From Latrodectus hesperus (Eukaryota > Arthropoda > Arachnida > Araneae > Theridiidae), in assembly GCA_037975125.1 (NCBI GenBank), contig CM075860.1, positions 19,309,689-19,373,688 on the forward strand: 64,000 bases of DNA. The letters run 5' to 3'. How positions within the stretch are numbered: the first letter of the stretch is position 1; each line of letters begins with the position of its first letter. Of this stretch, positions 11,615 to 20,457 are shown in pieces. Below the pieces are notes generated by a model. It was not told the origin of the DNA and searched no databases. It worked only from the letters and a program-made list of their open reading frames with translations. Both the position numbers and the translations under genes were made by a program.

Positions 11615-11946
11615 AGTTTCGGTTCCGATTTCAAATAAGTATTTATTTTCGATTTAGTAGAAATTATCTTTTCTCTAATTTCCTGACTTGAAATAATTTC
11701 CGATTCTAGCAAATCTAAATCATTGATATAATTTTCAATTTCTAAGTCTAATTCATAAATTAGCTCTGGCTTTTCGCATAATTGCTGTAAAAGTTCATTT
11801 AGAGTTGCTTTATCAATAATTTCTAATTCCAGCTGTTCATTAACCTTATTTAATGTTCTTGTTAACAAACCTCTACTTGTTGAGCGTTTTCTTTTCAATT
11901 TAACAAGATTCAAAGCAACCGCTGTTTCGTTCGAATCGACCGACAT
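11612..11946 (-). pseudogene. BEL/Pao gag, N-terminal part
   Basis: Starts at the Met at 11946 (MSVDSNETAV); an upstream in-frame Met at 12027 lies in the leader and is less likely. It encodes a charged, Leu-rich, probably coiled-coil segment typical of the N-terminus of BEL/Pao gag, before DUF1759. The open frame ends at a stop at 11605-11607. The next domain continues in another frame from about 11614, so one frameshift separates the two. Confidence 0.75.
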
Positions 11947-12101
11947 ATTTAATTTCAAATATATTGTGCAAACAATGAAATAATTAAATATGTTTTCATG
12001 CAAGACAAAAACAAATAATGAAATCAAATACTGCTGTATTCTGTTACTTATTTACATTAAATACAATTTAAAAATCATAATCTAAATTCTAAAGGCTGGT
12101 T

Positions 12102-12119
12102 TCCCGGGTTTCGGCACCA
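12102..12119 (-). promoter_or_regulatory. Primer binding site, tRNA-Phe
   Basis: Directly next to the upstream LTR the minus strand reads TGGTGCCGAAACCCGGGA. This is the exact complement of the 3' 18 bases of the standard metazoan tRNA-Phe(GAA), including CCA. It would prime minus-strand DNA synthesis. Confidence 0.9.
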
Positions 12120-12394
12120 TGTTATATTTTTCTAATAAAATTCCAATTTTTGCTAAATAAAATTCCAATTTTTGCTAATCATGTTTATCAATTAATCTTA
12201 ATAATAAATTCAAATTCTAAATAAGCTTACCTTGAGCAGGTTTTTAATTTCTTTATTAACATGGGACATACTTAACATGGAAAAAGAACAAGACATGGAA
12301 CAAATAAAATCTACCTCCCTGGGCGCAGAATCTTATTCTGTTTGCAACAAAGATATTCGTGCAGTGTGCCCTCTATAGACATATAGTTGCAACA
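12120..12394 (-). repeat. Upstream (5') LTR of the BEL/Pao element
   Basis: 275 bases, TG...CA ended (TGTTGCAAC... to ...ATATAACA on the minus strand). It aligns to 6033-6296. It contains a ~20-base tandem duplication of the AAATTCCAATTTTTGCT word (near 12135-12177) that the other LTR lacks. Confidence 0.93.
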
Positions 12395-12399
12395 CGGCC

Positions 12400-13411
12400 T
12401 TTTACTGTCAACAGCTTTATTTCGACTTTTTTTTTCCATTTCATAATTTTATGCTATGTTGCTATATATACAAATTTATTAATTTCATAAAATCTCTCTA
12501 GAAAATATATCTTAAAAAATAATAATCTTTATATAAAAATCTTAATATATAATAAAAAATAATAATTTTTTATGTAATAAATTCACATAAAAATATTAAA
12601 AAAATAATAAGATTTTGAAATGTGCATCACCCGATAAATTGTAATCTAATATAATAAGTAAATAAATTGGGGCTCTGGCACCCATCATTCCACGCATCGC
12701 GTGAACATGAGAACAATTAAATAAATAAATTTAAAAAATTTTACATAAACAACATTATTTAAAAAAATTTTATGTGTATACTGTGTGTTGTCGCCAAAAG
12801 GCGACTTAATTTTCGCTTGGCGAGATTTGCGTCGGTGAAATGGAAAAGTACCTGAGGTTATTAGACAACAAAATTTTGAAAGCATTAATTTTAAAAAATG
12901 CATCCCATTTTAAGACTCCCATAATTCTACTTTTCTTAGCTTCATTAGTGATTATTCTAATTAGGTAGAAACTGAAATTTGACTTGCGCAGTCTAACTGT
13001 GCGAAAACACACCAAGCTTTTTATGTTTGATGAACTATTCGTTTGAACCGTTTGCAATCAAAAGTATGATTCTGAATTTTATTAACTAGAGATAAAATGC
13101 ATACATTTTTGTATGAAGATCAATATTCTGTTAATAATTCTGTTTTTCACGCTCCAGTGCGTATTATTTCGTTCTCTTTCATTTAAAAACGGAAGTAATG
13201 ATAAGAATTGAATACATTAAAAAATATTTTTTTTTATTTTCAGTAAATTGAGAAGAATAGATTAAAATACTACTTTTATAAATTAAAGCATCTCAAGGAT
13301 TAATTTTCATAATTTTAAATGTCATTCATCTGAAAATTCATAAATTCAAAAAACCCAACCAAATTTGGATTGATTAAAGAAACCTAAAGTTAAACCGAAC
13401 TATTACAAAGA
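12400..13411. other. AT-rich stretch without a recognised gene
   Basis: 12400-12853 is the right part of the inverted-repeat element that the BEL/Pao copy entered. 12854-13411 shows only stop-dense AT-rich sequence; I see no feature there. Confidence 0.5.
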
Positions 13412-13733
13412 GTGAGATTAAAAACTTTTTTAAAATTGAAGTTAGGAGAAGAATCTCTCAAGCCGTTTGAGGATGTTTGCAGTGGAAAACTTTGTCTTTT
13501 AAATCTAGAATTGCTTCAGAAATGTTTGCAATGCCTGAGTATCAAGAAAATGTTGCTTCAACATGACATTAGAATATATACAGCACGAGAATAAGGCTGT
13601 CAAAAAAATTAGATAATTTAATTGGTAGTTTTTGCGCATCTTACTCACTTTCCGGATCTAGCTCCAACTGATTTTCACATATCTCACGCCCACAAAATTT
13701 TTTACAAGGGAAAAAGTTAAATTCTAAGAAAAT
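13412..13733 (+). pseudogene. Mariner-family transposase C-terminal fragment
   Basis: Plus strand. The open segment 13412-13594 ends in LLQHDIRIYTA, which corresponds to the mariner LLHDNARPH motif (second catalytic Asp kept, surroundings decayed). After a stop and a shift, HFPDLAPTDFHISHA and FYKGKKL (about 13645-13720) match mariner YSPDLAPSDYHLF and the following basic segment, including the third Asp. The N-terminal DNA-binding part and the first Asp are not recognisable. A SINE begins at about 13734 inside the fragment, and no mariner sequence is seen beyond it. Confidence 0.68.
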
Positions 13734-13997
13734 GCCGCCCAACTTTCAACGTGTCTGATTGCGGATAGGGAGTTCCTGGGTTTGAATCCCGGCTCAGACA
13801 TGGATGTCCTGTATCTATCATGTCTTTGTCCTTTCTATGTATGAATGGGTTGTGAATGGTTGCCTACCCTATAAGCGGGTACCTATGGCATATGTGTACT
13901 GAGGAAGTCGGACTCCACACCAAAATATGATTCAGTTAGAAAAGTGGAGCAGCGCACCCCATAGTGCTGGCACACATCAATAACATCAAAATCAAAT
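13734..13997 (+). mobile_element. tRNA-derived SINE, family 1
   Basis: About 264 bases that closely match 45719-45997. It begins GCCGCCCAAC. A pol III B-box-like word GGTTTGAATCC lies near 13770 in a tRNA-like head. CATGGATGT, a pyrimidine-rich part and ACCCTATAAGCGGGTACC (about 13867) follow. It ends in a CAA/ATCAA-rich tail. The A box is decayed (about 20 bases are missing compared with the 45.7-kb copy). No clear target duplication seen. Confidence 0.85.
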
Positions 13998-14279
13998 GAT
14001 ATTTATTTGTTTTCATTCCTACATAACATGTTTTATCAAAATAATTTGCCTAACGATAAGTCAATTTTATTTCTAATCGTAAAATGATATTAAAAGCAGA
14101 ATATTTTGTAATTTATGTATTTAGTATGTGTATTATTTCACTTACAAAAACATTTTCGATGATAATAATGAACTTAATGTCAAAAAGCGTTGTTGAAAGC
14201 GACGATTAGATGTTCGTTTTGCGAACTCCCAAGAATTTGTTAAATATACAGTTCAGACATTAATGTATCTACCTGTTAA

Positions 14280-15170
14280 AAGCCATAATAACCATCCTTC
14301 GCAGAGCGGACTGCTAAGAAACGTACAAAAAGAGAGTCCATTAAGTTCCTGAAGGTGTTCATAGGGATGTTGAACCATACCGACTCCATTGCTGTGGCGA
14401 ACTGTCATAGATTACGCGGATGAGAATCCAAGCCGTAACAAACCCTATTGATTTTACTTCACAGATTCTCGATTGGGCTTAAGTCAAGTGATTTTGTTGG
14501 CAATGATAGAAAGGCAAACTCATCCTGGTGCTCTTCGAACCACGCACGTATACTGCCAGCAGTATAACATCTCACATTATCCTTCAGGTAACTGAATTCT
14601 GAGGAAAAGCAATCCACATATAAGGGTGGACCTAGTCTACAAGGACCCATGTGTTCTTGTATTGATACATCATGCCTTTCACAATGGTCAGTACACCATA
14701 GAATGCAAGGAAAACATGTCCCAGACCATGACGTTCACTCCGCAAGCCTGGATCGTTCTGGCAATGATCGGTGTTTTCTTTCAGAGGTTTTACCTCTTAT
14801 ACGCAAAAATCCACCTATCTGATGAAACATAAAACGTGATTCATTGGAAAACGCTACCTGTCGCCATTCAGTGGACGTCTAATTGCGATACTCACGTGCA
14901 AATTCCAGCCTTCGTCATCAATGAACATCAGCTAGTATAGGCGCATGAACCAGAATTCTGTTACGTAAGTCCAGAAGCAGAAACGTTTACTGAACAGTAG
15001 TTTGGGAGACACTGTTAATAGCCCCTTGGATCATCTGGGCTGTCAGTTGCTCAATGGTGACATGTCTATTCGCCCAAACGCATTTCCACAGCCATCGTTC
15101 ACTTCTGTCATCTATGGCCCAAAGTCACTATATTTGCATGTCACTGATTTTGAACCACCCCATTTTGCCT
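14280..15170 (-). pseudogene. Tc1-like transposase pseudogene
   Basis: On the minus strand, recognisable Tc1 blocks follow each other through several frames and stops. Near 15020-15090: WLWKCVWANRHVTIEQLTAQ. Near 14835-14860: WRQVAFSNESRF, where the first catalytic Asp (family SDESRF) has become Asn. Near 14550-14590: LKDNVRCYTAGSIRAWFEE, second Asp kept. Near 14460-14500: LDLSPIENL, Glu kept. The end reads FRNLMDSLF near 14320-14360. The longest open piece is 14459-14650. The N-terminal helix-turn-helix and the TIRs were not identified. A related fragment lies at 61349-61645. Confidence 0.85.
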
Positions 15171-15700
15171 TGCACAGTATACTTTTAACACGCAGCGCAA
15201 ACAATTCACAAAGTTGACTGTTTCAAAAATACTTCCAACCTTGGTTCAAAAGCTTTTGATCATGTTCATTTGGACGACGAATAAATCACTTCGTTTCTGT
15301 ATTACACCAACGATTATAATGTTTTCCAAAGCTCTCACACCCCCTATATGTATGCTCAATTGCACTAAGCTGCCACCTGCCTTCTGTAAAATGTGTCATT
15401 AAAGTTCATTAGGTTTCATGCTGCCTGCCGCCATTATTTCTGAGCAAATGCTACACACCAGGCATTTCCTCATCACTTACTTTAGTAATAGTAAACCTAA
15501 AACTTAAGTATTATTGAGAATATTTTCTTGATTTTTATTTTTGAAACTACTTTCGTTTGAATACCTGTTAATGCTTAACTATTGTCTAATTCTCCCTAAC
15601 GTCTGCTTAAAGTTTTTTCCATGATTCTCAATAAATCTACTTTTTTGAATATTTAATACGGTAAATTGCACAATTAATACGAAAATATGCAATACACACA

Positions 15701-17030
15701 ATGACGAGAGATTCTATAGAAGTAGAAGGATCGGCACCAATGAGACTGGTTGGAATTGAAACTGCTGTTACCTGGGGCCTGAGCAGCTACCAGGCGCGTC
15801 GGCAGGTGGTGGATCGCCGAACGTCCTGTAGGAATGACAGGATAGACTTGAATCAGAGGCCGCGAACCAGCTCCCGTAAACCCTGGTGTTATGCAACCCG
15901 TGCCTAGGGCTATTTGGCACAGCGGTAATGGTGTCTTTACGGAGCCTCTAGTTGCCTGGTGAACTTCTAGAGCTGTTTGGCCTTGCCCAGTAACTCAGGC
16001 AATGCTGGGTGGACTGTTATATTACCTGAGCTTATTAATTGTTATCTTATGGCTGAAAAGACACAAGAAATAACTAACCATTCTGCATCTGCAGGTGAAG
16101 CCTCTGAAGTAGACCTTACTGAAAAAGACAAGGGAACTCAGAGGCAATCTAGTGCAGGGGCAGCAATGAATCCTTCACAGGAGGTAGAAATGACCTCCAA
16201 ACTATCTTCTTCTGGTGAAAGTCAGGAAGCTATCGATAGCATGACTGACTCTCTGACCAGAATCAAGCTTAAAAAGAGATGAAGCTTGGCTCAACACTCC
16301 TGGTCAAACCCATGCTAAAAATATGATCTGTGGATCATCAGCAAGGATTGCCTCTGAAATTCTAAGATGCTGTAGCCAGAAGATACGTTTAATCGTAGGC
16401 TTCATAACTGGACACTACTATTTCATAAAATGGGTAAAATTAATTTTATAAATTATATAATAATAATAATTTATAAAATTTCATAAATTATTTCATAAAA
16501 CTATTTCATAAAAATACCTCCATAAAATGGGACTGTTTCAGCAAGACCCTATCTGCAGGAAATGTCATACGCAAGAGGAAACGGCCAAGCATATCATTTA
16601 CGAATGCGAGGCTCTTGCCCTCCCTAGAATAACTTATTTAGGCATCATCCACATTTGAGAGTTACACCTAGACTCCATTAAAGGGTTATCGGACTTTATT
16701 AATAAAGTGGGTAACCCGAGCAACTGGAACTAAGAAACATTGGGTTTGGAGGTAATAGTACAAAATGCTGATAAAAGCAGAGGTGCCCAATGACATACAA
16801 ACCCAACTCTAAGAAGAAGAACTGCTGTTATCGAACCTCCTCTTTCTCCCTATGAAAAATATTTGCATATTAGTGACATATTGCGCATATTAGTGACAAC
16901 ATCTTGTCAACATTCCAGAATGATTGAAAGAAATCAGAACTTTTCGCGAAACAGCAAGTATGTTGGACGTGGTGGACGCAAGAGGAGTAAAAATGCACCG
17001 GATTCTTGTTCTATTCATGCACAGGACTGA
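15701..17030 (+). pseudogene. Unrecognised 89-codon open frame split by a LINE
   Basis: If the insert 15771-16819 and one copy of the 11-base duplication are taken away, the plus strand is open from an ATG at 15701 to a TGA at 17028-17030, about 89 codons. The first part (15701-15770) is acidic to neutral; the second (16831-17030) has a basic end with VGRGGRKRSK. A stop at 15662 precedes the ATG in frame, and AATAAA lies shortly after the stop, near 17044. Codons 40-47 include a short direct repeat (GCATATTAGTGACA twice). I do not recognise the protein. It may be a retrocopy, an exon or a transposon ORF. Its openness across the insertion point argues that the frame was real before the LINE arrived. 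Confidence 0.45.
15771..16819 (+). mobile_element. Internally deleted LINE with 11-bp target duplication
   Basis: Flanked by AACTGCTGTTA at 15760-15770 and 16820-16830. The 5' end is GC-rich (CCTGGGGCCTGAGC...), like a LINE leader. A short frame (about 16049-16282, MAEKTQEITN...) has a Ser/Glu/Thr-rich, ORF1-like composition. It is followed with little spacing by the end of ORF2: an RNase H tail (LIVGFITGHYYF) and a zinc finger (CRKCHTQEETAKHIIYEC) near 16550-16615. The 3' end has a short AAG tail (about 16810-16819). The endonuclease, RT and most of RNase H are missing. An AT-rich run (about 16438-16520) interrupts the ORF2 tail. Confidence 0.75.
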
Positions 17031-17652
17031 TGTCATCATATGTCAATAAATTCCTTTGTTCTTGATGACTATAAGGTTTAAAATCATATTCGTATAGTTA
17101 TATCCCCAAAATAATAAAATATATTATCATTCTATACATCTTACTGCATGGGGGAGGGCGCGGTGAATTTCTGATTGCGATTTAAAATTTTACGATTAAA
17201 AATTGGGAGCAAATACTGAAAAGCTGAGAAACGCTGATATAACCCCATGTTGTATACCTGGATCCCGTTAATAATCCCTGCTGTAGACATTAGTGATGTG
17301 GTGTCATTATATGCTCCGAGTAATTTCATTTTTTATTAGTAACTCCTTAAGGTGTTCCTTACATTGTGGGAAAGAAACACCATTGTATTGCATGCACTGT
17401 AATTATTGTAGTGCTTCATTTACAGTCACAGGTGTGTTATTTCTGCCGTTTCCAAGCGTCCTGCGCTTTATTACTTGTATTTACCACCTATGATTTTTGT
17501 TAAATTGATTCTAAATGTCACAATTGTTTTATGATTGTATTAAATATGCCTATAATATACAAAAAAAGTTATGTAAGATGTTCAAATAAGATAAAGTAAG
17601 AAAATATTAATTTTTTCAATAAACAGAACTTTTAACCCTTTTTCATTTTTAG
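17031..17652. other. Stretch without a recognised gene
   Basis: Follows the split frame. A minus-strand CAGCGTTTCTCAGC word near 17226-17240 is reminiscent of hAT termini but has no visible partner. Otherwise I see nothing. Confidence 0.35.
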
Positions 17653-17969
17653 TGTAATAATTTTAGTTAGTGCATAATGAAGTGTTAATTATCTTTGTTT
17701 CTGTCAGTGTCCAGTCTAAGTCTTAGATTTTCAGAACAAGGGACAAAATTAATGGTACCAATACGCATGTCATCGTGATCCCGAAAGTGGGCGGGTCTTT
17801 GTCATATAAGAGGAGGGACCAAGCACTAGGTTGATCTCTCTTGTAATTTATTTCTTCAAATTACATGAAAAATCGTATTAATAAATAGCAGTTTTTGTTC
17901 CTTTATTTTAAACTCGTGGTTTTAAGGAAAGAGTATTTCAAAAATTAAATAAAATTCCTCATTCCAGCA
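17653..17969 (+). mobile_element. Candidate solo or truncated LTR with promoter signals
   Basis: The segment has TG...CA ends, a GC-box-like GGGCGGG (17789) followed by CATATAAG (17803) as a TATA-like box, and AATAAA-type words downstream (17880-17884 region and 17950). It is followed by TGGGGCCAAAATGTTG, which could be a primer site or a continuation. No partner LTR is visible; the assembly gap begins 160 bases further on and could hide the rest. Alternative: an unrelated promoter. Confidence 0.35.
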
Positions 17970-18133
17970 TGGGGCCAAAATGTTGTAATGACTATAATAA
18001 TGGTTTTTAAAGTTTATGACACATAAAAAATTATTTATAATTTTATGGCACAAAAATATTCAAGAAATTACCACTATGAATATATACGAGAATTGATACC
18101 TTTATGTTTTGCTTGATGAATTGTCATACTGAA

Positions 18134-18633
18134 NNNNNNNNNNNNNNNNNNNNNNNNNNNNNNNNNNNNNNNNNNNNNNNNNNNNNNNNNNNNNNNNNNN
18201 NNNNNNNNNNNNNNNNNNNNNNNNNNNNNNNNNNNNNNNNNNNNNNNNNNNNNNNNNNNNNNNNNNNNNNNNNNNNNNNNNNNNNNNNNNNNNNNNNNNN
18301 NNNNNNNNNNNNNNNNNNNNNNNNNNNNNNNNNNNNNNNNNNNNNNNNNNNNNNNNNNNNNNNNNNNNNNNNNNNNNNNNNNNNNNNNNNNNNNNNNNNN
18401 NNNNNNNNNNNNNNNNNNNNNNNNNNNNNNNNNNNNNNNNNNNNNNNNNNNNNNNNNNNNNNNNNNNNNNNNNNNNNNNNNNNNNNNNNNNNNNNNNNNN
18501 NNNNNNNNNNNNNNNNNNNNNNNNNNNNNNNNNNNNNNNNNNNNNNNNNNNNNNNNNNNNNNNNNNNNNNNNNNNNNNNNNNNNNNNNNNNNNNNNNNNN
18601 NNNNNNNNNNNNNNNNNNNNNNNNNNNNNNNNN
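18134..18633. other. Assembly gap of exactly 500 N
   Basis: A run of 500 unspecified bases, a conventional placeholder length. The right flank starts with ATATATATA, so a TA repeat probably stopped the assembly. Confidence 0.98.
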
Positions 18634-20252
18634 ATATATATAATTCTTAGTTTTAACATTATATTTCACAAAAAATATGTTTATTAATTAATACTTCTTT
18701 ATTTCTTTAATAAGAACTATTTTAATTTTATCTTAAATCACTACTTCTTTTATTAGAGTGAGAGCGATAACATTTTAATTCCAAATTATAATACAAATTC
18801 TAAATTCAGTGTGATAGTATATTTTTATTTACAGTTTTTATTTTCTTTTGCTGCTTCGTTCTACTGGAAAAAGTAATCTAAGAAGGAACTAAATGATGGA
18901 AATTTATTGGAAAGTTTGTGACGGAAAGATTGCAGTAGCACTCATAGCAACTCTTACACACCAATCCAGTAACCGATTTTGATTTTTCTTGCTTTTTTCC
19001 TTTAACAATACAAAACAAAATAAAGACTAAGAATTCTTTGAAACACTGCTTACTATTAGAAAGTTTTCAACAGTATTTTAGTGTTATATTTAAAATTTAC
19101 ATTACATAAAGATGCTATTGATAATTTAAATAATGCCTTTTTGCAAAGAGCTCATATTCAAATGTATGTATTTTTATATATTAAACATAGATTTCATGAT
19201 TTACCTTTCAGATCACAGAAAATGTGCAAAAGTAAAAACTTAATACATATGCGCTTACAATTGTCAATATATTTTGGGGCCTATTAATATAATGTTAAAA
19301 TTGTTATTAATACAAATACTGCATGTATATACATCATTACATTGTGTTCTGTAAATGTAATAAAAAGAGTTCGCTTTTTTTGCTTTTAAATCTTCTTAAT
19401 ACATACTTGAAGTTCAAGTGAAATATAGGAAACAGTGAAGATCGGATATAATTTATAAGTTTGTGTATTCTGTATCGTTTTATAATTTTTTATATACCAC
19501 TCATCATTGACAGCTTAATATCATATCATTGATGAATATAAAATGAAAAATATATGATAGTTAAATTTTCATTTTTATGATATATCTTACACCAAATCAT
19601 TTTTTAAGGATTTATTTTCAACAGTTTTCATCTCTATGTTCACGTATAGAATCATTCCTCATATAGTAATTATATAGTAAGATATTTCCTCATAAAGTAA
19701 GAAAAGGGAAAAATAAAATTTATTCTAAATTTTTAATAAAATTAATATTTATTTCCTTCAGCTAAATAACAAAGATATGAATTTGTTTCGTATTTTTCAG
19801 GATAATAATCACAAAAAAATTTAAACAAAATCAAAAGTATTTAGTTTTTCGTATAAAAACAAACACTATTTTTTGGCTTATTTAACTAAATTGCATCATT
19901 ATACTAATAAATAAAAATGTAATATTACATATAATGTGGTTTTACAACATAGTTTAATATAAATATTTCAACATATACACATTTTATTAAACCTAGTAAA
20001 GAAAATATGTTATAAGGCAAATTTAGGTGTGAATTATATTTCATTTAAGTTATGCAATCTTTTATATAGAACAGAATTTTTTTCTAGAAAAAATATATTT
20101 TAATATCTTTCAATGTACTATTTGTTGTATATAGTACATTTACATTTCAAATGGAATAAAATATGGTTAAAATGTTTTTATTAAATTTATAGTTGATAAA
20201 GCTAAAGATAGATATATAATCTTCAGAAACATTTTCCTATTTGATTAAAAGA

Positions 20253-20440
20253 AGAAAAGTTACTTTAGTCTAATGAAAAAGTGCTTGACTAAATAATATT
20301 GAATACAAAAATTTATAAGGCTTTGAAGACAAATTGATGCAGATGCAAGAAAAGTTATCTCAGTCTAAGTAAGAGTTGACTTGTTCGTGACAAAATAATA
20401 TTGAATACAGAAATTTCTAAGGCTTTGAAGACAAATTGAT
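20253..20440. repeat. Two-copy tandem duplication, period ~95
   Basis: AGAAAAGTTA at 20253 and 20348 begins two copies (86 and 93 bases). Both contain AATAATATTGAATAC and GGCTTTGAAGACAAATTGAT; the second copy has a 7-base insertion. Confidence 0.8.
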
Positions 20441-20457
20441 AACAATTTGTCTTCAAA
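20424..20457. repeat. Perfect 15-bp hairpin with 4-base loop
   Basis: TTTGAAGACAAATTG (20424-20438), loop ATAA, then its exact reverse complement (20443-20457). It sits at the end of the second tandem copy. Confidence 0.85.

Larger units (their letters stand above)
6033..12394 (-). mobile_element. BEL/Pao LTR retrotransposon, complete but decayed
   Basis: A 6362-base element on the minus strand is flanked by a perfect 5-bp target duplication CGGCC (6028-6032 and 12395-12399). It has two LTRs (12120-12394 and 6033-6296), a tRNA-Phe primer binding site next to the upstream LTR, and a polypurine tract next to the downstream LTR. Gag-pol has the BEL/Pao order: DUF1759-type gag, zinc knuckles, aspartic protease, reverse transcriptase, RNase H, H2C2 plus integrase core, and a C-terminal DUF5641-like region. 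The reading frame is broken at least at about 11612, 11265, 10040, 9905 and 9119, so it cannot act on its own. The two LTRs differ by only about seven substitutions plus two indels, so the insertion is not ancient. Confidence 0.95.
5910..12853. mobile_element. Inverted-repeat MITE-like element, split by the BEL/Pao insertion
   Basis: Words at 5910-5935 and 12828-12853 are inverted copies (24 of 26 bases match) starting AGGTACTTTTCCATTTC. Removing the 6362-base BEL/Pao element leaves about 582 bases between the outer ends. No ORF is left inside. A small perfect palindrome (GTCGCC-AAAA-GGCGAC) lies at 12790-12805. The terminal word GTACTTTTCCATT recurs at another inverted-repeat element at 44922-45535. 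I could not see a clear target duplication, so the transposon class is open. Confidence 0.55.

Noticed and set aside
17160..17240. hAT-like terminus (CAGCGTTTCTCAGC on the minus strand)
   Set aside because: No matching second end or 8-bp duplication could be seen.
18102..18669. Long open frames of unknown residues
   Set aside because: They span the 500-N assembly gap.
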